A DNA stretch of 64,000 nucleotides from Nostoc commune NIES-4072. Lineage in GTDB: Bacteria > Cyanobacteriota > Cyanobacteriia > Cyanobacteriales > Nostocaceae. Position 1 is the stretch's first letter. The number at the start of each line of letters is the position of its first letter. The DNA is taken from positions 836,286-900,285 of the forward strand of contig NZ_BDUD01000001.1 of the NCBI RefSeq assembly GCF_003113895.1. The letters run 5' to 3'. Below, piece after piece: positions 27,718 through 36,660 of the stretch. Made by a program: the position numbers and the translations under genes. The notes under the pieces are model-generated. The model was not told the DNA's origin and ran no database searches. It worked only from the letters and a program-made list of their open reading frames with translations.

Positions 27718-27759
27718 AAATGGGCCTCATATACTCCTAACTCTTCACTTCTAACTTTT

Positions 27760-29499
27760 CTACCCGCCTAAAGTCCGCGTATAAATTACCTGACCTTGGG
27801 AATCATAAAGGAAAAGAGAGAGGCTGGCATTATCACTAATTACAGCTAAGGCTTCCCGTAAGATTTGCAAGTGATTGGTAACGTCAACAGCAGTATCCGA
27901 ATTCTTAGAATAAGGAGTAGCTAAGTTATTTTGCCTTATTTGGTCATACTCAGGAGTTAGCCGGACAATAATTCCTGCATTGTCTATGCTAAAGGTGCAA
28001 ATCCGAATTCCATTAATACAGGTTTTATCTAAGTCAGTGCGGGTTTGTTGCAAACTACTAATAACTTGTACTTTTTCTTGTGCTTGTTTGAGGGCTGTTG
28101 AGTAGGGTTCGATGAGAGACTGAGCCTGAGTGTAGTACAAGCTATCTTGGGAAATCTTTTTAGTAGTTTGCAAAGCCTGATCCCAGTATATTGCTGCTGC
28201 TTGCCATTGATTTTGTTGCTCATAGACTTTGGCTTGCTTGGCAGTGCTAAGGGCTTGTTGGTAGGCTTTAACAGCTAATCGTTCTTTAGTAGCGCGATCG
28301 CGTGCCGCTACTAATTTAGGTTTATAATCTACCAACAGCTTTTCGGCTTCTTGGTATCCAGGGTTAGTTAAAGGAATGCTATTCAAGGCATTAATAGCCA
28401 CCAGCCAAGTAGACTGCACCTTTTGCCAGTCATTCAAAGATTTAGCAGTAGCTTCCTGATTCTCGGCTGCACTAGCTACAGCTTTTGCTGCCGTTAGTTT
28501 TTTTAGCCATTTTTCCTCCGTAACTATCTGCTGATTTACGGCGTGCAAACGGACACGATAATTAAGTAATTTTCCTTGCACCAGTCCATAAAGTTCACTA
28601 CTGGAATTTATAGTTTCTAGTGGCGCTATAGCCTGTCGCCATAGGTGTTGCCTAGCTTGTAATTCCTCTAGGCTAGATGCAGGAGTTTGAACTTTTTGTG
28701 TCGCCAAAGATCCGGTTTCCAAAGCCTTGACTACCTGGCTGATTTTTTCTGACCGTCCAGACAAACTTGCTTTTAATTCTTCTGATACCTGGTAACGAGG
28801 CGACCAACTAGGAATTACATTCAAGGCTGCACTAGCTACCGCAAGTTGTTGTTGTACAGCTACTAATTCTTTTTCAGACTTGGCGCGGCGCAACATTTGC
28901 GGGGATTCTGTTTTTAATTGCTCGGCATTTTGTATTTCTTTACACTCGGACATCACACAAGGGCGAGTCAATAAGTAAGCACCGCCGCCTAAAACTATAA
29001 CTCCCACCAAAGCTGCACCCAGTAAGATGGATTGGATTTGAGATGCTGGCTTTGAAGTCAGTAAATTCGGCGCATCTGCAAACGGATCAAACAGTTCCTC
29101 CTCAATCTTATCGATTGATGGAGAATAGGTCAGAGCTGATGAAGAAAGGGTAGAAAAGTATTGCCCCCCTTCCCCTACTTCCTCATCTCCCCATCCCCCC
29201 GTCTGCTTCAGAGCCAAGAAACATTTCGCATAAGGGAGTTGTTCACCAAAAACTCTCAGGAAACATTGCACTCGCCGTTCTCTGTGGGGTGCTAGAGACT
29301 GAAGTACTTCCTCAATTACTGCAAAGATTATCTGAGTATCAACTATTACATCTGATTCGTGTTGCGTTAAAATCATTAACTCGTCTTTATTGACGGCACA
29401 CTTAACCTCGAATTCAGCCGTTGAGACTTCTGCAAGCAATTGTTCCTGCAAAGTTTTGGCTAAAAGCTGTAAATCTTCCTGCTGGACTGCTACTTTCAT
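27760..29499 (-). CDS. Membrane-anchored coiled-coil protein of unknown function
   Basis: 579 residues from the Met at 29499, which is preceded by GGGAAAGCTCT; a longer frame to 29586 lacks a site. The N-terminal globular part (1-100; FAVIEEVLQSLAPHRERRVQCFLRVFGE) is cytosolic. A short low-complexity stretch (GGWGDEEVGEGG, about 101-112) is encoded by a Nostoc-type GGGGAGATG repeat. One TM (about 156-177) is followed by a long Ala/Gln/Lys-rich helical region with TPR-like spacing (about 190-510) and a small C-terminal domain ending YDSQGQVIYTRTLGG. I do not recognise the family. It converges on mnmA. Confidence 0.7.
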   Translation of the reverse strand: MKVAVQQEDLQLLAKTLQEQLLAEVSTAEFEVKCAVNKDELMILTQHESDVIVDTQIIFAVIEEVLQSLAPHRERRVQCFLRVFGEQLPYAKCFLALKQTGGWGDEEVGEGGQYFSTLSSSALTYSPSIDKIEEELFDPFADAPNLLTSKPASQIQSILLGAALVGVIVLGGGAYLLTRPCVMSECKEIQNAEQLKTESPQMLRRAKSEKELVAVQQQLAVASAALNVIPSWSPRYQVSEELKASLSGRSEKISQVVKALETGSLATQKVQTPASSLEELQARQHLWRQAIAPLETINSSSELYGLVQGKLLNYRVRLHAVNQQIVTEEKWLKKLTAAKAVASAAENQEATAKSLNDWQKVQSTWLVAINALNSIPLTNPGYQEAEKLLVDYKPKLVAARDRATKERLAVKAYQQALSTAKQAKVYEQQNQWQAAAIYWDQALQTTKKISQDSLYYTQAQSLIEPYSTALKQAQEKVQVISSLQQTRTDLDKTCINGIRICTFSIDNAGIIVRLTPEYDQIRQNNLATPYSKNSDTAVDVTNHLQILREALAVISDNASLSLFLYDSQGQVIYTRTLGG

Positions 29500-30148
29500 A
29501 GAGCTTTCCCGCTTAATTTCTATATTGTTTTGATTATTTTTAAGAGAATGAAATGAACTTTTTAGCTTTGTTGAATGCAAATGCACAGTTTAACCAACCA
29601 CAGCCTGAAAATCTAAACGACCAACGTTCTAACACACATTCGGAGTTTTCACCAAAAATAAAAAAGTAATTATTGTTCGCGTTGCTACATTTTCATAGTG
29701 CTAGATGCAAAGTTAAATTATCTGTCTTCAGATGTAAATTACAAATAAAAAATGGGAATAATAGAATTTTTAAGTATTTTAACTGCATTATTTCGGGACA
29801 ATAAAATACAGAGGAGCTAATATTCTGCAAAATTCTAGTTGTAGGGCAGTTGTAACAAATTTATCCAAAGGTTAAGTAAACAATGCTAAGTCACAGGGTT
29901 TTGACAGAAATGGTAGTTATCTTCTATGCTAGGAAACTTACTGAAGAGATAAATTACATGTTGTGACTCTAGCACCAAGAGGTTGGCTATCAAAATTAAT
30001 CTGCCTCATTGGCTGAAATCGATAAAATTGATTGGTGAAAAATAAATTTTTATAGCTGCCAAAAGCTTAAATTTTAAAATAAAAGTGCTGCAAAATATTA
30101 AGACAGCACTAAGCAAAGGCTGGGAAAGTGTAAATACAAGGTGTCTCA
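29500..30148. other. Divergent intergenic region
   Basis: About 650 bp between a leftward gene and the rightward SucC-like gene. AT-rich; no ORF, repeat array or structured RNA identified. Confidence 0.55.
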
Positions 30149-31375
30149 ATGGATTTATTAGAGTATCAAGTTAAAGAGTGGTTTGGCAAGATAGGCATTC
30201 CTGTATTGCCTTCCCAACGAATTGACCATCCCACAGATTTGAAACGTTTAAAAATTCGCTTTCCAATTGTACTGAAATCTCAAGTACATGGAGCGGAACG
30301 GGCAAAAGCCGGTGGAGTCAGATTTGCGGAGACTACAATTGATGCGATCGCAGCAGCTCAAAATATCTTTAGTTTACCAATATGGGGCGAATTGCCAGAA
30401 GTTGTGCTAGCAGAATCCCAATACGATGCCAACCAGGAATTTTATCTCGCGGTGGTTTTAGATACTGCTGTTTGCCGACCAGTACTTTTAGGTTGCAAGG
30501 AAGCAGATATTGATTGGGAATCGGCTGGGGAAAGAATGCACCATGTTGTCGTGGAACAGGAATTCTCGCCATTTTATGCCCGACGACTGGCTTTGAAAAT
30601 GGGTTTACAGGGGACGCTGATGCAGTCGGTAAGCTGCGTTGTCCAGAAGATGTACCACTTATTTGTGCAAAAAGACCTGGATTTAGTCGAAATCAATCCC
30701 TTGGCAGTCAGTGCTACTGGTCAAGTTATGGCTCTTAATGGTAAAGTCAGGGTCAACGAACGGTCGATCAAGCGTCATCCCGACCTCACCGAGATGGCGG
30801 CAAAAATCATCAGTCGTCATACCAGTACTAAGATTGATGGTATATCGGGCGACTGGGATGGGGTGAAAATGCACGGTAAAATCGGTATTTTAGGTAATGG
30901 TACTGGTTCAGTAATGGCAACTTTGGATTTAGTCGCTAATGCTGGTGGCAATCCAGGTCTTTGTTTGAATCTACGTCATGCTTTCCTTACTGATACTACA
31001 CCAACGACTTTCCGCGATCGCCTAGAGACAGGTCTAAAAATCCTAGAGGCTGATAACAGCATTCAAGTAATATTAATTAACTTTCTGGGTAGCATTCCTC
31101 AAACAGAAGAAGTGGTTGAAGTTATAGCTAGAGTTGTGCAGCAAGACAACAGCGAACTTAACTCACAGGTTGGGCATTCTAATGGCAGTAAAAGTCGGCG
31201 AGAGCAGGATTTTTCACCCTTAGTTGTCCGTCTTGCTGGTTCAGAATTTGATGCTGCGAAAAAGTATTTAGCAACACTAAAAACCTCCAGCAATGCGCTC
31301 TTTGTGGTAGAAAGTTTAGATGAGGCAGTAGCGGCAGCAGTTCGTCTGGCTAAACCAACGGCTAATAAGAGGTAA
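30149..31375 (+). CDS. Succinyl-CoA ligase beta-like (ATP-grasp) protein with altered active site
   Basis: 408 residues, aligned along its length with SucC: N-terminal MDLLEYQVKEWFGKIGIPV, nucleotide-binding LKSQVHGAERAKAGGV, EINPL (Glu181, equivalent of E. coli Glu197), then the CoA-ligase domain. Key differences from E. coli SucC recalled from the family: the Mg-ligand Asp213 position is Asn (LNGKV), the DVGGGA phosphate loop reads NLRHA, and the FGG loop reads LGS. It forms an operon with the SucD-like gene 121 bp downstream. The conventional call would be sucC, but catalysis of the normal reaction is doubtful. Confidence 0.75.
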   Translation: MDLLEYQVKEWFGKIGIPVLPSQRIDHPTDLKRLKIRFPIVLKSQVHGAERAKAGGVRFAETTIDAIAAAQNIFSLPIWGELPEVVLAESQYDANQEFYLAVVLDTAVCRPVLLGCKEADIDWESAGERMHHVVVEQEFSPFYARRLALKMGLQGTLMQSVSCVVQKMYHLFVQKDLDLVEINPLAVSATGQVMALNGKVRVNERSIKRHPDLTEMAAKIISRHTSTKIDGISGDWDGVKMHGKIGILGNGTGSVMATLDLVANAGGNPGLCLNLRHAFLTDTTPTTFRDRLETGLKILEADNSIQVILINFLGSIPQTEEVVEVIARVVQQDNSELNSQVGHSNGSKSRREQDFSPLVVRLAGSEFDAAKKYLATLKTSSNALFVVESLDEAVAAAVRLAKPTANKR

Positions 31376-31496
31376 TGAGTGTCACATTCTTCAAATTCAA
31401 AATTCAAAAAAATTGAATTAATACGACACTATTAATATGTCGTTTTTATGCCCAGTGCCATAGACGACTGGGTTGCCAAACTTACGGTAATTTTTT

Positions 31497-32378
31497 ATGA
31501 ACCTAGCGCCAGACAGTAAAGTATTAATTCAAGGCTTTTGTGAATTTATATCAGGCACTCATGTTGCTCAAATGAAAGCTTATGGTACGAACTTAGTAGC
31601 CGGTGTCAATCCTGGATGTGGCGGACAGGAACTGCATGGACTGCCAGTTTTTGACTTAGTAGAAGAAGTAATAGAACAATTTGGGGTAATTGACACAACA
31701 ATTATCTGTGTAGATCCTTACGACGTGTTAGATGCGGCATTAGAAGCGATCGCTTCTAATATTCGCCAGATCATTATTATCACTGCTGGCGTGCCACCTT
31801 TGGATATGGTGCAATTACTCCGCAAAGCCGAAGCCTGTGAAACTTTGGTAGTTGGGCCAAATAGTCCGGGGATCATTGTGCCGGGGAAAATTCTTTTAGG
31901 TACTCAACCAAGCGAATTTTATACTCCTGGGAAAGTGGGGATCGTTAGTCGTAGCAGCACCCTTACCTACGAAATCGCCTACGAATTAACAAAAGCAGGT
32001 TTGGGGCAGTCGATTAGTGTCAGTATTGGTAGTGATGCGATCGTTGGTTCCTCCTTTCTCCAATGGCTGCAAATTCTCGATGAGGATGAAACTACAGAGG
32101 CGATCGTTTTAGTTGGTCAACCTGGCGGTGGTAGTGAAGAAGCAGCAGCCCGATACATTACCGAGGCAATTGATAAACCAGTAATTGCCTACATTGCAGG
32201 TAGACTTGCACCACCAGGAAAAACTTGGCGTCAAACTGGGACTTTAGCAACAGTTATCGGACGCGATCCTAACTTTGGCACAGCTCAAAGTAAATTAGCT
32301 GCTTTAAAAGAAGCGGAAGTTCCAGTAGCTGAACGTCCTTCTCAGATTCCAGAATTATTGAGAAAGGAGATTAGCTAA
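31497..32378 (+). CDS. Succinyl-CoA ligase alpha-like protein lacking the phosphohistidine
   Basis: 293 residues. The CoA-binding Rossmann domain (ILIQGF-type start, GVNPGCGGQELHGLPVFD) and ligase domain (VGPNSPGIIVPG, GIVSRSSTLTYEI, SIGSDAIVGSSFLQWL) follow SucD. The phosphohistidine loop, GKRMGHAGA in E. coli (His246), reads GKTWRQTGT here with Gln246, and the His-stabilising Glu208 (GEIGG) is Gln208 (GQPGG). The numbering falls on the same positions without gaps. The protein cannot use the classical phospho-His mechanism. It pairs with the SucC-like protein and its role is open. Confidence 0.78.
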   Translation: MNLAPDSKVLIQGFCEFISGTHVAQMKAYGTNLVAGVNPGCGGQELHGLPVFDLVEEVIEQFGVIDTTIICVDPYDVLDAALEAIASNIRQIIIITAGVPPLDMVQLLRKAEACETLVVGPNSPGIIVPGKILLGTQPSEFYTPGKVGIVSRSSTLTYEIAYELTKAGLGQSISVSIGSDAIVGSSFLQWLQILDEDETTEAIVLVGQPGGGSEEAAARYITEAIDKPVIAYIAGRLAPPGKTWRQTGTLATVIGRDPNFGTAQSKLAALKEAEVPVAERPSQIPELLRKEIS

Positions 32379-32380
32379 CA

Positions 32381-32872
32381 TCAAATATTTAGATCGCGCA
32401 GAGCCAGACGAATTTGCTCCAAACGCCTGCGATTAACACCAAGATCCGACTCTCCCACGCGAGCTGCCGAACGCAGATGAATTACCGACTCATTGGGAGG
32501 GAAATAAAACTCTACATCATCAATAAATTTGAAAATGCGGCTTTTAGAAAGAGCGTGGATGTAATTATCTGTTTGTTCTATAACTTCTGTGCGGGGAACG
32601 ACGGTGAGAGTTTTTAATAAGGTTTTTCGTGCTGCATCACGATCTATATAATAGGCAATTGGGTCAATGGCATGTTTGGGATCACCATCTTGACTCACAA
32701 CACAGTTGTCTGAAGCTGGACATGAACTAAGATGACCATTATTAACTCCCAAAGCAGAAGAGGCAGCCCAAGCTGCGGTAGGAAGTATTAAAGTATTAAT
32801 CAAAGTTAGCAATATTACAAAAGTGATACTCCGCAGGAGTCGCTGCGCGAAGGCTGTTAGCAAACGAGACAT
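32381..32872 (-). CDS. DUF1499 exported protein
   Basis: 163 residues from the Met at 32872, which has GGAG ten bases upstream; the longer frame to 32908 is less likely. A signal peptide (ending PTAAWA, about residues 1-36) is followed by the DUF1499 domain (LSSCPASDNCVVSQ, DNYIHALSKSRIFKFIDDVEFYFPPNESVIHLRSAARVGESDLGVNRRR). The conserved core is complete. Function of DUF1499 is unknown; the domain is common in cyanobacteria and plants. It converges with the SucD-like gene, three bases apart. A dispersed GC-rich repeat lies in the signal-peptide codons. Confidence 0.85.
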   Translation of the reverse strand: MSRLLTAFAQRLLRSITFVILLTLINTLILPTAAWAASSALGVNNGHLSSCPASDNCVVSQDGDPKHAIDPIAYYIDRDAARKTLLKTLTVVPRTEVIEQTDNYIHALSKSRIFKFIDDVEFYFPPNESVIHLRSAARVGESDLGVNRRRLEQIRLALRDLNI

Positions 32873-32931
32873 TATAAATTCACTCCTCAAGGTTTGAATA
32901 GCAGACAATCTCTAAATATTGAATCGCTGTT

Positions 32932-34009
32932 CTAGTAGAGTATCACCCCTTGGTTATAGGCATTTACAAAACTCGTATAGTCATACTCAACTTGAGTTGC
33001 ATAGTCCACCGCAAAGTTAACAATTTCATCTTTGAATACAGCCTTGTTACCGCTAACAATATCAGTCACTTCTTTGTCAACGCTTACGGGAATAATCGCA
33101 GCATCATAGTCTTTATCAGAAATTGCATGGTTCTTGGCAACGACCTTACCCGCATACCCCATCGCATCCATGAATTTTGATTTAGTGGTTAGCAATGTAT
33201 AGTCAAAGTCCACTTGGTATGGTGATTTTTCATGTACCATAAACGGTATGCTATTGACCGTAGTGTAGCCAACCAAAGGATCAGTATTGGAAAGCATTGC
33301 TTTAGTGGCGATCGCCACCCTCGCCCCTTCTTGATTGCCGTAAACTGAAGTTGGTAGCAGACCTGGAACTGCGATCACCTCCGGTGGGCGGAACGCCATC
33401 GCAACTGCACTACTACCTTCCTGCTTCATCTCCAAAATGCGATCGTCGTCGGTTCCTGAACTTGGCCCCTCAATCAGTAAGTAATATCGGTACTTACCAA
33501 GACTACCAGTGCCTGAACCTAATTTTAGCCGAATGTCTTTGAGAGCATAATAACTATTGTTGTAGCGTTTGCTGCTAGGAATTGAGGCAATGTAGCTACT
33601 CATAGCCCCAGCAATGTCGGAATAGTTGCTGCTGGATACGGGTTGAAGTTTTGAGGTGGTCTTGAATACTCGATTTTTACTATGATTTAACTGCGTGTAC
33701 TTACTTAGCAAGCTAGAACGGTTCTTGTTTGATGTTTTTTGAATCAAATCTTTGACCACACCATTTGTATTGCCAGATTCCAAACGGTATGACAGTTCAT
33801 TATTGGTTCCCTTAAAGTCGCTCATCTTGTTCAGATAAGTATCCAAAAAATTCCGAACAATATCTTGAGCATCACTTGAGCTAAGACCGTTCTCTTTAGC
33901 TGCCAATAAGATAGAGACTGCCATCCGTCGCAAGTCCCAAATGTAGGGGCCAAGATAGCCTTCATCAAAATCGGTGGTGTCAAAAACGTTGTTGTCGTTG
34001 CTATCTGAT
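32932..34009 (-). pseudogene. DUF2252 gene, 3' part (cut by IS607-type insertion)
   Basis: This is the C-terminal three quarters of a DUF2252 protein: NVFDTTDFDEGYLGPYIWDLRRMAVS at its N-terminus continues the domain whose beginning is at 36661-36986. The frame remains open to 34026 because the element end supplies an ATG and five codons (MSRLK). Joining 36986-36661 to 34009-32932 gives 1404 bp, exactly 468 codons, and a seamless NLGGMRVSDSNDNNVFD. The 3' part has no other lesion, which suggests a recent insertion. Confidence 0.88.
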
Positions 34010-34013
34010 ACTT

Positions 34014-35303
34014 TTAACCGAGACATTTTCCGACATTTGAGATATCTTGAATATCCAGTACAACATCACCGACAATATCGGTAAAGGTGGTATCCCACAT
34101 TGCCTTGAGGAAAATCCCCACGGCTCCATTAAAGTCTCGTGGTATTTCATAACCACAGTTAGGGCAAATAAAGTTCTTAGAACTACCAAGTTTTCTATGA
34201 ACGTGACCGCATTTAGTGCAGGTCTTTGATGTATATTCTTCAGTTATTCTCACCAATTTGGAACCGTAGCGGTTGCACAAATGTTCAAGGGTTTGAGAGA
34301 ACTGATAGAACGCCCAAGTCATCATCGCTCTCGCTGTCTTATTTTTTAACTTCCGTTTCTTTTTAACAACCATCTGGGAAGTTTCAAAGGTAGGAAGTAC
34401 AATCACATCGTAGTTTTTAGCTAGATATGACCCGACTTGTTTATGGCACTCAGAGCGTAGATTCTTGATTCTAGTTCTGAGTCTTTCCATCGTGCGCCTT
34501 AATTTGTATCTAAGACGCTTAAACTTATGTCCAACACACAAGTCATGCTTTGATTTTAGCTTATCTAGGTGTGAACAAAGTTTCGCTATTTTATTGAAAT
34601 CTCCGTTAGCAAATTCCAAAAAATCACTACCATCAAAACCAGTCATAAAAGTTCTAACGCCAGGGTCAAGCGCTATTACTTTATTTGTCACACTGACGAC
34701 TTGCTCCAATTCTACGGGGAAGTGAGCGAACCAGCGACCTTTGTTGTAGGTTAATTCTGAAGACCCATCAGTTAGAATACAAAAGCTTTGTCCTTTAAAT
34801 TCAGGTTGTGGTAGATGTTTAGTAGTTGATACCATCCATCTACCATTTTTATAGGCTGATGGGTCAAATTGAATAGTTAACTTTTGGTCACGGATACTTC
34901 GGAATTTAGCAATCTTTAACCCTGCTTGAGGATGTGGTTTTTTATCCTTACCCTTACCAATAGTCTTAGGATTCTTGTCAGTTTCCGACCATGCCTTATA
35001 TGCTTCCATTGAAGCATTATCTAGTATTTTGGAAACATTCAAATCTAAACACCATTGGGGTATTAAACCAGAGCCTTTAAGCATGGTTCTAAATCCCATC
35101 TTTCCACCTTTCTTGCCTACTTTATTAAAACCTTGATTTTCGTTTAGATAAGCAATAGAGATGTTATAAACCTTGCGAACAGCAGCAACCCATTTCTTCC
35201 AAATAAACTCAAGTTCCTTTACTGGATACACTCGGTAACTCACTGTCTTCAACGACTTGCTTCTTGTACTTCCTAAGTCCGTACAATCGGCAACTGAAGA
35301 CAT
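34014..35303 (-). CDS. tnpB: TnpB, RNA-guided endonuclease of IS607 type
   Basis: 429 residues from the Met at 35303, which overlaps the 3' end of tnpA. A longer open frame to 35657 reads through tnpA in the wrong frame and is not coding. RuvC residues are intact: Asp213 in IALDPG, Glu307 in LPTFETS and Asp390 in IPRDFNGA. A zinc finger has Cys362, Cys365, Cys380 and Cys383. TnpB proteins cut DNA matching a guide RNA made from the element end and the flanking sequence, which favours transposon retention. The full length and active-site set suggest it is functional. Confidence 0.9.
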   Translation of the reverse strand: MSSVADCTDLGSTRSKSLKTVSYRVYPVKELEFIWKKWVAAVRKVYNISIAYLNENQGFNKVGKKGGKMGFRTMLKGSGLIPQWCLDLNVSKILDNASMEAYKAWSETDKNPKTIGKGKDKKPHPQAGLKIAKFRSIRDQKLTIQFDPSAYKNGRWMVSTTKHLPQPEFKGQSFCILTDGSSELTYNKGRWFAHFPVELEQVVSVTNKVIALDPGVRTFMTGFDGSDFLEFANGDFNKIAKLCSHLDKLKSKHDLCVGHKFKRLRYKLRRTMERLRTRIKNLRSECHKQVGSYLAKNYDVIVLPTFETSQMVVKKKRKLKNKTARAMMTWAFYQFSQTLEHLCNRYGSKLVRITEEYTSKTCTKCGHVHRKLGSSKNFICPNCGYEIPRDFNGAVGIFLKAMWDTTFTDIVGDVVLDIQDISNVGKCLG

Positions 35304-35448
35304 GGATAATGGCAAGGATATCTTCGACCATTTCGCGTTCTGGGCTGAGGTCGCGCAAGTTGAGAACCAATATCTCAGTCTGCTGCCTAGCGCAGAGCCA
35401 TGAGATAAGATCGAACCCAAAGCGACAAAGCCGATCTTTGTGGGCAAA
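35209..35448 (-). pseudogene. tnpA: IS607 tnpA serine recombinase, 3' fragment
   Basis: In the frame not used by tnpB this stretch reads FAHKDRLCRFGFDLISWL, then VEDILAIIHVFSCRLYGLRKYKK, the C-terminal catalytic half of IS607 TnpA. It is preceded in frame by a TAA (35449-35451). It follows directly on LVV of the 5' fragment at 36204, once the inserted 755 bp are removed. Stop at 35209. Confidence 0.85.
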
Positions 35449-35493
35449 TTAAGGCACTCAGCCAATGCCTCAGAAAAGAAACTCCAATAAGGT

Positions 35494-36123
35494 TTAATGG
35501 TATCCGAGTGCTTTTTCAGGAGTCCAGTTGAACTTTTTAATTCTTGTCCTGATAGTGCTAATAGGTATTCCTGTAATCCTACTCCACTCAGAGATAGTTT
35601 TAGTTTGTCCTTGATACTCGATTTTGTAGTGATATCTTCTGTTACTTGCCTGTTCATCTTGCGTTGCCCATCTGCAATTTGTGGAAGTATAGTTCCCTTG
35701 TGGGTCTATTCTGTCTAAAGAATCTTTATCTGATGGACGCTCCCCCATGTCCGCCAAAAAATTATTAAAATCATTCCATTCGGGTTGAATTGTAATTCCC
35801 CTACCCCCATAATTTTCATAATCAGGAGTATTTGGATTTGAGCATCTAGACTTCATTTGCGCCCAACTGTTATAAGTGCTTGTTTTATACAGTCCGTGAG
35901 TTAAACGCAGTGCTTGTCCTTGTTGAAAACGCTTAGAAATACCGATGCAACCACAGGATTTTGTAAGACAAGTAGTCAAACTACTGCTACGAACTGTAAC
36001 TGTGTTGCCACAATCGCAAACACAGTTCCAAAAATAATTATTATCTTGGTTTTTATGACTTAAAGATGTGACAACTAATTTAGTAAATCTTTTACCTACT
36101 AAATCTTTAACAGGTCTTCCCAT
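35494..36123 (-). CDS. HNH/AP2-like homing endonuclease within tnpA
   Basis: 209 residues. The N-terminal zinc-ribbon-like part (VGKRFTKLVV, CVCDCG ... SCGC) is followed by the phage/intron endonuclease block (THGLYKTSTYNSWAQMKSRC; YENYGGRGI; SLDRIDPQGNY; NCRWATQDEQASNRR) and a C-terminal NUMOD/IENR-like DNA-binding helix region (KTISEWSRITGIPISTIRTRIKK). Such proteins cut specific sites and drive their own spread. It occupies nearly all of a 755-bp insert in the recombinase gene. A self-splicing intron is possible, but only about 125 non-coding bases remain and I see no convincing catalytic core. Confidence 0.8.
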   Translation of the reverse strand: MGRPVKDLVGKRFTKLVVTSLSHKNQDNNYFWNCVCDCGNTVTVRSSSLTTCLTKSCGCIGISKRFQQGQALRLTHGLYKTSTYNSWAQMKSRCSNPNTPDYENYGGRGITIQPEWNDFNNFLADMGERPSDKDSLDRIDPQGNYTSTNCRWATQDEQASNRRYHYKIEYQGQTKTISEWSRITGIPISTIRTRIKKFNWTPEKALGYH

Positions 36124-36575
36124 TTTTTTATTTCACATTTATGAAAATTACACATTTCGTAGAATAATGATTCTGCGTCAGGACTAAGCTCTAAACCACT
36201 TATGACAACAAGTTTACAAGTGTTTGTGAGAACTCTGTCCAGTAAGGCTTGAAGACCTTTTCGTTTGAAGTTGAGTCCACTTCCAATGTCGGTGATAATT
36301 TCTGCGTCGGGGTAACGAGCAGTAAGAAACTCAATCTGTTGCTCAAGGTCATTTTTCTGACCGCGACTTGAAACTCTGGCATATAAAAGTATGACTCGTT
36401 CATCTGCGGGATTGCCGCGTCGAACAGGGATAACTGAATCGAGGTTATATCTTCGTTGCCCCCCTTGAGTGAAGATGCCTTCGATTTTCCCGTCTTCGAG
36501 CCACCTTTCGAGAGTTTTGGTGCTGACTCCCAATCTGGTAGCAGCGACTCTTGGAGGTACATAGTTTACTGGCAT
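36099..36575 (-). pseudogene. tnpA: IS607 tnpA serine recombinase, 5' fragment
   Basis: A MerR-like helix-turn-helix (RVAATRLGVSTKTLERWLEDGKIEG) precedes the serine-recombinase catalytic N-terminus (ILLYARVSSRGQKNDLEQQIEFL, nucleophile in ARVSS). Homology runs to CKLVV (about 36204); beyond this the frame enters the endonuclease insert and ends at 36099 after foreign residues. The rest of the domain is at 35209-35448. Without splicing or an external recombinase the element should be unable to transpose. Confidence 0.87.
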
Positions 36576-36660
36576 GGACTAAGTTTGTTACTTGTCCAAT
36601 CATACCACGAAATGTCCGGGTATGTCTGGTTATGTTAGGGTAAATTACGTCCTATAATTT

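Larger units (their letters stand above)
34010..36660 (-). mobile_element. IS607-family insertion sequence carrying a homing-endonuclease cassette
   Basis: A 2.65-kb element inserted in a DUF2252 gene. It contains a serine-recombinase gene (tnpA, split), tnpB and an HNH/AP2-like endonuclease gene, all on the minus strand. Element ends were deduced by restoring the DUF2252 reading frame; GT is present at both junctions, so each boundary is uncertain by two bases. No target duplication beyond that is visible and no terminal inverted repeats are evident, as expected for IS607. The tnpB stop codon lies five bases inside the right end. Confidence 0.88.

Noticed and set aside
35304..35657. N-terminal extension of the tnpB frame
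   Set aside because: The extra 118 codons run through the endonuclease tail and tnpA 3' part in the wrong frame; the Met at 35303 fits a normal TnpB length.
36200..36562. 120-residue frame overlapping the tnpA 5' part
   Set aside because: It is a second frame over clear HTH and serine-recombinase coding sequence.
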